The notes: generated by a model from the sequence alone, not told the origin. A stretch of DNA of 64,000 bases from an uncultured Sutterella sp. (GCA_934255515.1 CAKQON010000003.1:1-64000), one strand, 5' to 3'. Counted from the first letter of the stretch, positions 35,431-44,825 are shown. Translations and numbers: made by a program.

Positions 35431-35776
35431 GGCAAAAGGTTCCTCAGATAAACGAAGGGATAGAGCTTCCGACAGGATAAATGCCGGTCCGAAGCGGCTG
35501 AGGCGCAGTAGGGCGGCTCCATGAAAAAACGCTTGAAGGGTGAAAGAAAAATACCCTTCCAGTTGGTTCAACCCCGGGTCTCAGCGCTGTTATTTAAGAA
35601 AATAACGCGAAAAAACAAGTGGTTAATAAGGAATTCATGGTAAAATCTCTGACCTGTGTTCAATATAGCGGAAATCTGCTCATTTCAAAGCGCCGCCTGC
35701 ATTAAGAATCGCGGTGCGAGCGCGCATCCCGACTCTCATGCGGACCGCGCTGAACCAAGATTTTCCGGAAATGCTT
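35431..35776. promoter_or_regulatory. Divergent control region, amino-acid transporter and YtfL-like gene
   Basis: This 346-base spacer holds two inverted repeats: GAAGGGT/ACCCTTC (7 bp, 11-base loop, about 35535-35559) and GTTATTT/AAATAAC (7 bp, 4-base loop, 35589-35606). TAAAAT at 35641-35646 is a possible -10 box for the plus-strand gene. No good -35 is seen. The repeats could bind a regulator of amino-acid uptake, but no known consensus is recognised. Confidence 0.35.
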
Positions 35777-37087
35777 ATGGATTCCCTGCCGCAAGTTGCG
35801 GCGCTCTTCGGCCTTGTGCTGCTCAGCGCCTTTTTTTCGTCTTCTGAAATCTCTCTCGCTTCTGCATCCAAGACGCGACTGCAGACGCTTGCGGATGACG
35901 GAGACAGACGGGCTGCGCTCGTCCTCGAGCTGCAGTCTCATCCAGGGCAATTCTTTTCGGCGCTCCAGGTGCTCGTGAATGCCGCCGCGCTTTTGGGCGG
36001 CGTCATCGGAGACGCAGCCTTCTCTCCTTTCTTCGACTGGCTCTTCTCGATCGTTCTTCCCGGGCAGAACCTCTCGCATGTGAGCTTCATCATTTCCTTC
36101 ATCATCGCAACGACGCTCTTCGTCATTTTTGCGGATCTGCTCCCGAAGCGTCTTGCCATTGCGCGCCCGGAAGCTACCGCAATGTTCGTCGTGCGCCCGA
36201 TGAACGTGCTGATCAAGTGCCTGCGCCCCATCGTGTTCGTCCTCGAGCGTCTCTCGGATGCCTGCATCCGTTCGCTCGGCATGCCGACAAAGCGGCAGGA
36301 GACCATTACGTCTGAAGACATCCTCGCGAGCGTCGGCGCGGGCGCTGCAGCAGGCGTCATTGCCCCCGAAGAGGAAACCGTCATTCAGAACGTCTTCGAG
36401 CTTGAATCCAGACTCGTGCCTTCTGCGATGACCGCACGCGAAAGCATCGTCTACTTCACGCTTGACGAAACCGACGAAAGCATCCGGGCAAAGATCTCCA
36501 CTGTTCCCTACAACCGCTTCCTTGTCTGCGACAAAGACCTCGACCATGTCGTCGGCTTTGTCGACTCCAAGCATCTTCTGCGCCGCGTTCTTGAAGAAAA
36601 ACCCATTCTTTTCCAGGATCCCGAGCTTCTGCAGGGCGTCCAGTTCATTCCGGACTCGCTGACGCTTTCCGAGGTTCTCGACGTCTTCCAGCGCACACAT
36701 ACGGACTTCGCCGTCATTCTCAATGAATATGCGCTTGTGGTCGGCATCATCACGATCAACGACGTCATGGCAACCGTCATGGGCGATCTCGTCACGAATG
36801 AAGATGACGTGCAGATCATCCAGCGCGATGCAGACACATGGCTCGTTGACGGCGCCACGCCGATTGACGATCTGGAGCATGCTCTGGAAATTGATGAGCT
36901 TCCTGAAGACTCCGCCTACGAAACCGTTGCGGGTTTCATGATGTACATGCTCAGAAAGATTCCAAAGCGTACCGACAAAGTGGTCTGCGCTGACTATACG
37001 TTTGAAGTGATGGACGTCGACAACAACAAGATCGATCAGGTGCTCATCACAAGAAACAAGAAAAAGACCGAGAAGCCTGCCGAATAA
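35777..37087 (+). CDS. CNNM/CorC-family transporter, YtfL (PaeA)-like
   Basis: Inner-membrane protein of about 436 residues with DUF21 (CNNM), a CBS pair and a C-terminal CorC_HlyC domain. LLSAFFSSSEISLASASKTRL, then LVNAAALLGGVIGDAAFSPFF, closely follow E. coli YtfL, now named PaeA and linked to polyamine export. LPKRLAIARPEATA is the DUF21 motif. The CBS pair spans roughly residues 190-320 and the CorC domain (DTWLVDGATPIDDLEHAL) follows. Substrate here is not readable; other family members handle Mg2+. The start could be 35771 or 35777; frames extending to 35714 add unconserved residues. Confidence 0.85.
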   Translation: MDSLPQVAALFGLVLLSAFFSSSEISLASASKTRLQTLADDGDRRAALVLELQSHPGQFFSALQVLVNAAALLGGVIGDAAFSPFFDWLFSIVLPGQNLSHVSFIISFIIATTLFVIFADLLPKRLAIARPEATAMFVVRPMNVLIKCLRPIVFVLERLSDACIRSLGMPTKRQETITSEDILASVGAGAAAGVIAPEEETVIQNVFELESRLVPSAMTARESIVYFTLDETDESIRAKISTVPYNRFLVCDKDLDHVVGFVDSKHLLRRVLEEKPILFQDPELLQGVQFIPDSLTLSEVLDVFQRTHTDFAVILNEYALVVGIITINDVMATVMGDLVTNEDDVQIIQRDADTWLVDGATPIDDLEHALEIDELPEDSAYETVAGFMMYMLRKIPKRTDKVVCADYTFEVMDVDNNKIDQVLITRNKKKTEKPAE

Positions 37088-37107
37088 CGGCAGAGTCTCC
37101 GCAGAAG

Positions 37108-37150
37108 AAAATCCCGCGACGATTTTGTTCGTACGCGGGATTTTTTATTT
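37108..37150. terminator. Terminator between the YtfL-like gene and topB
   Basis: AAAATCCCGCG pairs with CGCGGGATTTT across a 15-base loop and is followed by TTATTTTT. Confidence 0.8.
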
Positions 37151-37156
37151 TTCAGA

Positions 37157-39760
37157 TCAGCCTTCCGCCTTCTTTGTCCTGCGGGCCGCAGGCTTCGCGG
37201 CGCTCTTCTTTGCTGCGGTCCTGCGCACAGGCTTCTTAGCCGCTGCCGACTCTTCCTCAGTCTCTGCAGATTTCGCCGCCTCTTTTGCGGCGTCTTTTTC
37301 CCGCTTTTCGAATTCGAAGGCTACTGTCTTCTTCTTCGGATCCCAGACGAGATAAGACTTGAAGGGGCGGTTCGTGCGCTTGGAAATAAAGCCGTCGAGC
37401 AGATGCGTCTTGCCCTCCGCCAGAAGCGTGGCCACTTCCTCGCGCGTAATCGTCCGCTGCAGAATCGTGCGGCTCATGCGGAAAGTGCAGGTGCGGGGTT
37501 CATTGACAGCGTGCTCGCAGATGTAGTGATCGCCAAGCTCAAGAACGCGGCCGCGGCAAAGCGGGCAGTCGCCCACAACCGGAGCTGAAGCTATTTTCTC
37601 TGCGCCGACTTCCGGGCGTTCCTCAAAGTCAAAGCGCATCCCCCATTGCCCCGTTTCCTTGTCTTTTTCAAGCACAAGCTCGCTCTCAAAGGGGAATCCT
37701 CTGCGGCTGACGAAACCCGTGAGAGGCCCCACGCGATGATTGGCGAGAAGTTCCTCAACCTCTTCGGCTTCAAAAGCACGACCCGAAGGGTGTTTTGAAA
37801 GCGAGAAATAGCAGCCGGGCGTCGTGCAGGCAAAACGCTTGTAGTTTTCAACGATTTCGCCGCCGCAGGCCGGGCATCTGTTCTTGAAGTGAATGGGATT
37901 GACGATCGGCACGCTGTCGCCTTCGTACTGTTTGGCAACAGCGACCATGTTTTCCGTCATTTTGCGGATTTCCGCCATGAAGTCGTCGCGCGATCCCTGA
38001 CTATGTTCAATCTGAGCGAGCTTGTACTCCCATTCCGCCGTGAGCCTCGGTTGCGTGAGCTCGTCGATGCGAAGACCGCGCACGAGCTGCATGAGCTGGA
38101 ATGCCTTGGCATTGGGCACAAGCGCACGCTCTTCGCGACGCAGATACTTCTGCTCAATGAGGCCCTCAATGGTCTGCGCGCGGGTTGCCGGCGTACCGAG
38201 TCCCTTTTCCGCCATGGCATCGCGCAGCTCGTCCGCTTCAAGCTTCTTGCCTGCAGACTCCATCGCGGAAAGGAGGGTCGCATCCGTAAAGCGCGCTGGC
38301 GGCCTCGTCTGATCGGCAAAAGACTCAATATGCGTCGTCAGAACCTTCTCGCCGTTTGAAACGGGGACAAGATCGCTCTGCGTGCGCACGGCCCTCGAAG
38401 CCACTTCCATCCAGCCCGGTTTCGTAAGCACTTTTCCTTCCGTCAGGAAGACCTCGCCCTCAACCAGGGTGCGGCGGGTTGTGACGTTGAATTCAGCGGC
38501 GGGAAAGAAGACCGCCATAAAGCGGCGCACGACGAGGTCGTAGATCTTCTGCTCGGTTTCATCAAGCCCATTTGGAATTTCACCCGTCGGGATAATCGCA
38601 AAGTGGTCGCTGATCTTCTTGTTGTCGAAAACCCGCTTGTCATGCGGATTCACCCAGCCGTTCGTCAGAATCTTGGCGGAATAGGCGTCGTATTCGGGAA
38701 GCTTCTGCAGATGAGCAAGCGTTTCCTTTACCGTCGGCGCATAGTCGTCAGGCAGTGCTTTGGCATCCGTACGTGGATAGGTCAGCACCTTGTGGCGTTC
38801 ATAGAGGCGCTGTGCAATGGCAAGCGTCATCTTGGCAGGGAACCCGAAACGGCTGTTGGCCTCACGCTGCAGCGACGTAAGATCGAAAAGCGCAGGCGCA
38901 AGCGATGTCGCTTTTCTGCTTTGTTCCGTTACCGTACCCTCGCGGCCTGAGCACTTTGCGACAATTCTCTCGGCATCGGCCGCGCTCCAGATGCGGTCGG
39001 CGCGAAGCTCTGCCGGCATGCCCTTCGTTTTCGTAAAGTCAGGAGCAATCCACTTGCCTTCATACTCGCCGGCCGCAGCCTTGAAGGTGGCGTGGACTTC
39101 CCAGTAATCCTTCGGCTTGAAGTGATTGATTTCCTCCTCACGCGCGACCACGATCGCGAGCGTCGGCGTCTGTACGCGGCCGACGGTTGTAAGGAAAAAG
39201 CCACCATCCTTGGAATTAAAGGCAGTCAGCGCACGCGTGCCGTTGATGCCGACAAGCCAGTCCGCTTCGGAACGGCTCCTTGCAGCTGCTTCGAGCGGCT
39301 TCATTTCTTCATCGGAGCGCAGCTGTGTAAAAGCTTCCTGAATGGAAGCCTTCGTCATCGACTGCAGCCACAGTCTGCGGATCGGCTTTTTGCTGCCGCA
39401 GGCCTGAATGATGTAGCGGAAGATGAGTTCGCCCTCGCGCCCCGCATCGCATGCATTGATGAGATCCGTGACAGAACGGCTACGGATTTTTTTAGCCAGC
39501 GCCGTGTATTTGCTCTCCGACTTCTTAATCGGCTGCAAATCGAAGTAGGGCGGAATAACCGGCAGATTTGCAAACGACCAGCGCCCGCGCTTGACGTCAT
39601 ATTCCTCCGGCGCCTTGATTTCAAGTAGATGTCCCACTGCCGACCCGATGATCATGTCGTCGCGCGCCCAGAACTCGCCGTCTTTCTTAAAGCCGCCGAG
39701 AGCACGGGCGATATCGCCTGCTACTGACGGTTTTTCTGCAATCACCAGGGTCTGCGCCAT
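37157..39760 (-). CDS. topB: DNA topoisomerase III
   Basis: Type IA topoisomerase that decatenates and unlinks DNA. The TOPRIM domain begins AEKPSVAGDIARAL, and ACDAGREGELIF is its metal-binding DxxREGE-type motif. The catalytic Tyr is Y328 in VLTYPRTDA. TTVGRVQTPTLAIV is the family motif near residue 190. After the core comes a zinc-binding CPACGG and CTTPGC pair, two further Topo C-terminal modules and a Lys/Ala/Arg-rich tail of 50 residues. At 867 residues it is longer than E. coli TopB (653), as in other betaproteobacteria. AAGGAG precedes the start. Confidence 0.93.
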   Translation of the reverse strand: MAQTLVIAEKPSVAGDIARALGGFKKDGEFWARDDMIIGSAVGHLLEIKAPEEYDVKRGRWSFANLPVIPPYFDLQPIKKSESKYTALAKKIRSRSVTDLINACDAGREGELIFRYIIQACGSKKPIRRLWLQSMTKASIQEAFTQLRSDEEMKPLEAAARSRSEADWLVGINGTRALTAFNSKDGGFFLTTVGRVQTPTLAIVVAREEEINHFKPKDYWEVHATFKAAAGEYEGKWIAPDFTKTKGMPAELRADRIWSAADAERIVAKCSGREGTVTEQSRKATSLAPALFDLTSLQREANSRFGFPAKMTLAIAQRLYERHKVLTYPRTDAKALPDDYAPTVKETLAHLQKLPEYDAYSAKILTNGWVNPHDKRVFDNKKISDHFAIIPTGEIPNGLDETEQKIYDLVVRRFMAVFFPAAEFNVTTRRTLVEGEVFLTEGKVLTKPGWMEVASRAVRTQSDLVPVSNGEKVLTTHIESFADQTRPPARFTDATLLSAMESAGKKLEADELRDAMAEKGLGTPATRAQTIEGLIEQKYLRREERALVPNAKAFQLMQLVRGLRIDELTQPRLTAEWEYKLAQIEHSQGSRDDFMAEIRKMTENMVAVAKQYEGDSVPIVNPIHFKNRCPACGGEIVENYKRFACTTPGCYFSLSKHPSGRAFEAEEVEELLANHRVGPLTGFVSRRGFPFESELVLEKDKETGQWGMRFDFEERPEVGAEKIASAPVVGDCPLCRGRVLELGDHYICEHAVNEPRTCTFRMSRTILQRTITREEVATLLAEGKTHLLDGFISKRTNRPFKSYLVWDPKKKTVAFEFEKREKDAAKEAAKSAETEEESAAAKKPVRRTAAKKSAAKPAARRTKKAEG

Positions 39761-39810
39761 GGCATTTTCTCCTTACGACGGAAGCGGTCTGAAGTGGGTT
39801 TAGGTTCTGA

Positions 39811-39858
39811 AAAGAAAAAATCAGGCATCCCGCTTGCGCGCAGGACAGCCTGAAAAGC
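39811..39858 (-). terminator. Terminator between dprA-like gene and topB
   Basis: On the minus strand CAGGC-TG-TCC-T-GC faces GC-G-GGA-T-GCCTG around a short GC loop and is followed by ATTTTTTC. The stem is interrupted but the T-run is good. Confidence 0.6.
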
Positions 39859-39870
39859 AGGCGCATTATG

Positions 39871-40782
39871 TCATTTTTGTGCCGCCGGATTTTCTATGTC
39901 GAGATCCCTCAATGTTTCGACGAGCATAGCGCCTTCGCGTATAAGCGCATTCGCACCTCGGGAGAGTGGATTATGAATGCTCCCCGGAATAGCTCCGACA
40001 AGGCTGCCAAGCTCAGCCGCCTTGCGCGCGACATCGAGTATAGGTGCGTGGCGCTCTGCCTCAATAATAAGCAGCCGCTTCGCAAACCCGGCGAGAAGAC
40101 CATCTCGCAGAGCTTTTGAAGATTCACTCTGGGATGCATCGGGAAGCTCCGCTGAGATAAGAAGACCTCCGGCGGCAAGAAGCGCCTTAAGCAGTCCGGC
40201 CAATTCCCGGGGCGCCCGAGCCGTGCCGGAAGCAAGAAATGCTGCCGGCGGAACTCCGTTATGCGCGGAAAGCGCGCCGGAAACGGCAGCTGCAGGAATC
40301 CCCGGCTCAGCCGGCACCAACACGGTCATGCCTGCCTCAGAAATAGCCTTTCCGAAGAACTCAGCATTCCGCAGACCTTCGTCGTCCGCAGAAGCTGATC
40401 CGCAAATTGTGACTGCCTCCCGCAATAAGAGCGACTCACTTCCTCGTGTAAACAACAGAAGCGGCGCCGTTCCGCTTTCGATGAGGCCTGCCGGATACAG
40501 TGAATCCGCAATGGTGAGCACGCCGGCCTCCGGAGTGCTCAGAAGTCTTTCGACGGCGGCATCCGCGTCATCGTCCGCTGCACCCCGGGCAGCCGCTACA
40601 ACGCCTTCGGCAGCCGGCATCCCGACAATCCTTGCCAGATCAGCAAGCGACCCTGCAAGTACAGTTTCCGCACTGCCGAAAGCCTTCAGCAGCCTGACGA
40701 CTCCGAAAGTATCCAGATTGCGTGCAAGCCGCAGCTTTATCCAGTTGCGCACATCTTCCTGATTCGACTCTGTTACGCGCAT
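39871..40782 (-). CDS. Degenerate DprA/Smf-like protein
   Basis: DprA loads RecA on incoming single-stranded DNA during transformation. This 303-residue protein keeps the DprA layout: an N-terminal SAM-like part (NWIKLRLARNLDTFGVVRLLKAFGS), ADSLYPAGLIESGTAPLLLFTRG, and the late GAIPGSIHNPLSRGANALIREGAMLVE. Between them the Rossmann signatures are lost. GTR is replaced by GSA, SGxARGID by VPAEPGIPA, and FPxRNRxIAGLS by ESSKALRDGLLAGFA. The frame is open and codon use is normal, so it is not an obvious pseudogene. Its place next to topB and divergent from def matches betaproteobacterial dprA. AGGAAG precedes the start. Confidence 0.8.
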   Translation of the reverse strand: MRVTESNQEDVRNWIKLRLARNLDTFGVVRLLKAFGSAETVLAGSLADLARIVGMPAAEGVVAAARGAADDDADAAVERLLSTPEAGVLTIADSLYPAGLIESGTAPLLLFTRGSESLLLREAVTICGSASADDEGLRNAEFFGKAISEAGMTVLVPAEPGIPAAAVSGALSAHNGVPPAAFLASGTARAPRELAGLLKALLAAGGLLISAELPDASQSESSKALRDGLLAGFAKRLLIIEAERHAPILDVARKAAELGSLVGAIPGSIHNPLSRGANALIREGAMLVETLRDLDIENPAAQK

Positions 40783-40825
40783 TGCTTCCTGTTCTCCCGG
40801 AGCATTTCCTCAATCTGCACAAGGT

Positions 40826-40831
40826 TATAAT
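40826..40831 (+). promoter_or_regulatory. Putative -10 box of def
   Basis: Consensus TATAAT 54 bases before the def GTG. No clear -35. Confidence 0.4.
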
Positions 40832-40885
40832 TCTCGGCCTTTTCATGTACATCCGGCTTCCCGCCATCGCGGGGAGGAGTATTCC

Positions 40886-41422
40886 GTGGCTTTGCTTCCC
40901 GTACTTCAGTATCCGCATCCTGCACTTGCCGCAAAGGCCGAGCGCATCGACGTTTTCGGCGAAGACCTTCAGCGCCTGGCTGCCGACATGGCTGAAACCA
41001 TGTATGCCGCTCCCGGCGTCGGTCTCGCCGCCAATCAGGTAGGCATTCTCAAGCGCATTATCGTCATCGACGTTACTGACGATAAAACCGGCCTGCGCGT
41101 TCTCTGCAATCCTGAAATCATTGAAGCGAGTGAAGAAGTTCAGGATCACGAGGAAGGCTGTCTTTCCCTCAAGGGGCTTTACGAACACGTAAAGCGCCCG
41201 GCGCATGTTCGCGTTCGCGCACAGGATGCCACCGGCAAGGAAATTGAACTCGACTGCACCGGGCTTCTTGCCGTCTGCGTGCAGCATGAAATGGATCATC
41301 TGGACGGTATCGTCTTTATCGATCACCTCTCCATGCTCAAGAAGCAGCGTGCCTGCACCAAGCTGCGCAAGCTCCGCCGTGAGGAGCGGGAGAGGGATAA
41401 GGAAAAAGCCGCCCGCCGCTGA
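40886..41422 (+). CDS. def: Peptide deformylase
   Basis: Metal enzyme that removes the formyl group from nascent N-formylmethionine. The three motifs are present: GVGLAANQVG near residue 45, EGCLSL near residue 91 with the metal-binding Cys, and HEMDHLDG near residue 134 with the two metal His and catalytic Glu. The start is GTG, supported by GGGGAGGAG eight bases upstream. At 178 residues it is standard, with a basic Lys/Arg/Glu-rich C-terminus. fmt lies just past the convergent hydrolase gene, keeping the formylation pair close. Confidence 0.96.
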   Translation: MALLPVLQYPHPALAAKAERIDVFGEDLQRLAADMAETMYAAPGVGLAANQVGILKRIIVIDVTDDKTGLRVLCNPEIIEASEEVQDHEEGCLSLKGLYEHVKRPAHVRVRAQDATGKEIELDCTGLLAVCVQHEMDHLDGIVFIDHLSMLKKQRACTKLRKLRREERERDKEKAARR

Positions 41423-41441
41423 AGAATCCGCATCCCGCGCA

Positions 41442-42362
41442 TCATGCCGGATGCGCGTGGCACTCTTCGGCAATCCATTTTGCATACGCTCCCATCAGAG
41501 ATGGCGGCAGCTGATGACCGAGGCCTTCAACGGAAATGAGCTTTGCTCCCCGAATAAGTCTTGCCGTTTCTTCTCCTGCCGCAAAAGGCAGGAGCGGATC
41601 ATCCGTACCGTGGATGACGAGCGTCGGCGTGCGCAACTGTCTTACGGCCTTTGCCCGGTTTCCGCTGGCAAGCAGTGCTATCAGCTGTCGACGCGTCGCA
41701 ATGGGATCGTATCCGATGCGCGGCGCACTTTTTATCGCATCCTCCAGCTCTTCCGGGGTCGGCCTGTATTTCGATCCTGAAAGCGCCGTCAGAACAGTCT
41801 TGAAGTGCGCCTTGAGCGCCTCCGGTGAGGATGCATCTCCGGTTCCCGCAACAGCAAGAATAGCGCGAAGAGAACCCAAACCCGTTTTGGGGTTCCCGAC
41901 TGCTGACGAAATGGACGTGAGCGTAGCCACCCGATTCGGACACTGCGTTGCGAAAACCTGCGCGATCATGCCGCCCATCGAGACGCCAGCCACATGTACT
42001 CGGCGGATGCCGAGATGATCAAGCAGCCGCTCGATATCGAGCGCCATATCTTCAAGCGCATATTCGCCGGTAACAGAAAGTCCGAGCACAGTTCGCACGA
42101 TTGCCCGGGCGACAGCCCCTCGGCCCGGCTGCCAGCCGATAAATCGGGACGAAGCGCCGGCATCCCGATTGTCGGGCGTAATCACCTGGAATCCATCTGC
42201 CAGAAGCCCGGAAATAATGCCTTCGGGCCATGCCTCCATCGAAAGACCAAGCCCCATCAGAAGCACCACTGCCGGCGCCTCGTAGTCGCCATAGCGGCGA
42301 TAGGCATAAGTGAAGCCGCCTGCATTCAAATATTGAAGCTCTTCCATAACATCAGAATCCAT
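41442..42362 (-). CDS. Alpha/beta-fold hydrolase
   Basis: Soluble hydrolase of 306 residues with unknown substrate. The oxyanion region is LLMGLGLSMEAWP, the nucleophile elbow is VHAVAGVSMGGMIAQ-like (GVSMGGM), the acid lies in HGTDDPLLPF and the catalytic His in EGLGHQLPP. The overall pattern resembles the haloperoxidase/lipase-type group of small alpha/beta hydrolases. Two starts are possible, ATG at 42362 and at 42347. It is inserted between def and fmt on the opposite strand, and nothing nearby suggests a pathway. Confidence 0.8.
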   Translation of the reverse strand: MDSDVMEELQYLNAGGFTYAYRRYGDYEAPAVVLLMGLGLSMEAWPEGIISGLLADGFQVITPDNRDAGASSRFIGWQPGRGAVARAIVRTVLGLSVTGEYALEDMALDIERLLDHLGIRRVHVAGVSMGGMIAQVFATQCPNRVATLTSISSAVGNPKTGLGSLRAILAVAGTGDASSPEALKAHFKTVLTALSGSKYRPTPEELEDAIKSAPRIGYDPIATRRQLIALLASGNRAKAVRQLRTPTLVIHGTDDPLLPFAAGEETARLIRGAKLISVEGLGHQLPPSLMGAYAKWIAEECHAHPA

Positions 42363-42400
42363 CTCTTCTGGCCTTATCGAGGCATCGTAGTCGATCCCTC

Positions 42401-42406
42401 TAAAAT
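42401..42406 (+). promoter_or_regulatory. Putative -10 box of fmt
   Basis: TAAAAT followed by AG, 42 bases before fmt. The leader ends CCCTTTCAGGCTTTCCTC, pyrimidine-rich with no Shine-Dalgarno. Confidence 0.35.
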
Positions 42407-42448
42407 AGCGGGCGATTCTGAATAAAACTTCCCTTTCAGGCTTTCCTC

Positions 42449-43411
42449 ATGAAGATCATTTTTGCCGGTACGCCGGACTTTGCCGCTGAAGCTCTGCGTG
42501 CGCTTGCGGACAACGGTCATGACATTGCTCTCGTGCTCACTCAGCCCGACCGTCCAAGCGGCCGAGGCATGAAGCTCACCCCATCACCGGTCAAAGTGCT
42601 TGCCGAATCCCTTAGCATTCCTGTGGAAACTCCCGCAACGCTGAGCCTCAAAAGAGATCCTGAAGGGGCCGCAGCAATGCATGAAAAGCTTCGCGGCATC
42701 AACGCCGATCTTCTGGTTGTCGCGGCATACGGACTGATTCTCCCAGAGCCCGTTCTCAACTGCGCGCGCGGCATCGGGAAAGCTGGCGACATTAAAGCGA
42801 TCAACATTCATGCAAGTCTGCTGCCGCGCTGGCGCGGCGCAGCGCCTATTGCCCGGGCGATTGAAGCTGGCGACGCTGAAACAGGCGTCACGCTCATGAA
42901 GATGGAGCTGGGGCTCGATACCGGTCCCATGGTGCTCGTGGAAAAGACGAAAATCGTCGATGACGATACGCATCTTTCCCTCACGGAGAAGCTCGCACGC
43001 ATCGGAGCGCAGCTTCTGATCAAAGCGCTTGAAAAGCCCGGCGATCTCGAATGCACTCCGCAGCCCGAGGAAGGCGTGCTTTATGCAGAAAAGCTTTTGA
43101 AATCCGAAAGTCGAATTGACTGGAATGAGAGCGCCAAAGTCATTGCCCGCCGCATGCGCGCATTCACGCCGTTCCCCGGACTGCAGTTTGAGTACAAGGA
43201 CAATCCCGTCAAGGTCTGGCAGGCAGAGGCCCATGAATGGCCGTCCGATGCCGCTCCGGGCACCGTTCTGAAAGCTGACGACGCCCTGCTGGTTCAGTGC
43301 GGTGAAGGAGCGCTCTCAATGGCCATCCTGCAGCGTGCGGGAAAGCCGCGCATGCCCGCTCATTCGGCCATCCAAAGCCTCGGCATTCAACCGGGCGACA
43401 CGCTCAAATAA
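42449..43411 (+). CDS. fmt: Methionyl-tRNA formyltransferase
   Basis: Formylates initiator Met-tRNA using 10-formyl-THF. The opening MKIIFAGTPDFAAEAL and the central INIHASLLPRWRGAAPIARAI carry the folate-binding Asn-His region. GVTLMKMELGLDTGPM is the continued catalytic domain with the Asp of the N-H-D set. The C-terminal OB-like domain follows (LKSESRIDWNESA). Length 320 is standard. It is followed by rsmB 47 bases later on the same strand, the common fmt-rsmB order. Confidence 0.96.
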   Translation: MKIIFAGTPDFAAEALRALADNGHDIALVLTQPDRPSGRGMKLTPSPVKVLAESLSIPVETPATLSLKRDPEGAAAMHEKLRGINADLLVVAAYGLILPEPVLNCARGIGKAGDIKAINIHASLLPRWRGAAPIARAIEAGDAETGVTLMKMELGLDTGPMVLVEKTKIVDDDTHLSLTEKLARIGAQLLIKALEKPGDLECTPQPEEGVLYAEKLLKSESRIDWNESAKVIARRMRAFTPFPGLQFEYKDNPVKVWQAEAHEWPSDAAPGTVLKADDALLVQCGEGALSMAILQRAGKPRMPAHSAIQSLGIQPGDTLK

Positions 43412-43458
43412 CGGCTCTGTCAGCTTTCGACACTCTTCATTGCAAGTGACCATTTCCC

Positions 43459-44805
43459 ATGACTCATGAATCTCCGGAAGCCGTAAAGCAGACCAGACAA
43501 CTCCCGCTCCGCAGACTGCTCTCGCTTGCCGCCACGGCACGTAAACAGATGAAGGGAGGCTCATCCTTTGCTGCGGCGCTTGATGCTGCAGCAGAGGGAT
43601 TGCAGTCTCACGCACGCGCCGCGCTGCAGTCGATTCTTTACGACGTTATGCGCAACCTCGCGCTTACCGGCGCTCTGTCAAGAAAGCTTCTCAATAATCC
43701 TCCTCCGCCGCCGGTACAGAACATTCTCGAAGCAGCGCTCGCTCTTCTCATTACGAAGCGCTACAACGAATTCACGCTTGTAAGCGAAGCCGTGAATGCT
43801 ATTCGCGCAGATAAGCGCACGCAGCGCTTTTCCGGCCTCGTCAATGCAGTCCTGCGCCGTTTCCTGCGCGAAAGCAATGTACTTCTTAAAGATCTGAACA
43901 AAATTCCGGAAGTGCGCTTTAATGCGCCGTCCTGGTGGATTGAGAAGATCCGCGCCTCGTATCCGCAGGAATGGGAGAGAATTCTTCTGCTCCAGCGCCA
44001 GCACGCGCCGATGACGCTGAGGGTTAACGTCCGCCGGACCACGCCGGCAGCATATCTGGAGCGGCTCAAGCAGGCCGGAATCCCTGCCCGCCAAATTGGG
44101 CTTGAAGCCGTTCTTCTTGAAAAACCGCTGCCCGTTCATGAAATACCTGGCTTTGTCGAGGGGGATGTATCCGTACAGGATGCCGGAGCACAGCTTGCCG
44201 CGCACTTTCTCCCCGTCCGGGCAGGCGATCGCGTCTTGGATGCCTGCGCTGCGCCCGGCGGGAAAACGGCTCATCTGCTCGAGCTTGCTGATTGCCGGGT
44301 TACAGCGCTGGAGGTTGCTCCCGGCCGGGCGGAACTGATCCGCGAAACGCTTGAACGTCTCGGCCTCTCCGCGGAAGTTCGCGCTGCGGATGCAGCAGAC
44401 ACCCAAAAGTGGCTCTCTGGCCCCCCCTTTGATGCCATTCTCCTCGATGCCCCCTGCACCGCCAGCGGCATCGTAAGGCGCCAGCCGGATGTCCCCTGGT
44501 CGCGCCGCCCCGAAGACATCCGCCGGCTTGCCAATGAGCAAAAAAGGATTCTGGAAGCGCTCTGGCCGTGTCTGAAAACGAACGGACATCTGCTCTTCTG
44601 CACCTGCTCGCTCTTTCCTCAGGAAGGCCCTCTGCAGATCAAGGAATTTCTCGCTCGTCACCCGGATGCTTCGATGGCGCCGCTTGGCGAAACAGGGATC
44701 GGTATGATGAACCTTGTTCCGACAGAAGACGGCATCTGGCCCAATCCGCAAATGCTTCCTTCCGTGCACGACGGCTTTTTCTACGCACTGCTCAAAAAGA
44801 ATTAG
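43459..44805 (+). CDS. rsmB: 16S rRNA m5C967 methyltransferase
   Basis: Makes 5-methylcytidine 967 of 16S rRNA. The N-terminal 140 residues are a NusB-like RNA-binding domain. The SAM-binding motif is VLDACAAPGGKTAHLLEL near residue 265. LDAPCTASGIVRRQPDV holds one of the two catalytic cysteines and LLFCTCSLFPQEG the other. Length is 448. It lies in the conserved fmt-rsmB-DUF4390-ntrY-ntrX order, with the next gene starting 20 bases downstream. Confidence 0.95.
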   Translation: MTHESPEAVKQTRQLPLRRLLSLAATARKQMKGGSSFAAALDAAAEGLQSHARAALQSILYDVMRNLALTGALSRKLLNNPPPPPVQNILEAALALLITKRYNEFTLVSEAVNAIRADKRTQRFSGLVNAVLRRFLRESNVLLKDLNKIPEVRFNAPSWWIEKIRASYPQEWERILLLQRQHAPMTLRVNVRRTTPAAYLERLKQAGIPARQIGLEAVLLEKPLPVHEIPGFVEGDVSVQDAGAQLAAHFLPVRAGDRVLDACAAPGGKTAHLLELADCRVTALEVAPGRAELIRETLERLGLSAEVRAADAADTQKWLSGPPFDAILLDAPCTASGIVRRQPDVPWSRRPEDIRRLANEQKRILEALWPCLKTNGHLLFCTCSLFPQEGPLQIKEFLARHPDASMAPLGETGIGMMNLVPTEDGIWPNPQMLPSVHDGFFYALLKKN

Positions 44806-44825
44806 TTTTCCGCAGTTTCTCCGGC

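Noticed and set aside
41422..41455. Inverted repeat CGCATCC/GGATGCG between def and the hydrolase gene as a terminator
   Set aside because: Two alternative weak pairings and no T-run; not strong enough to call.
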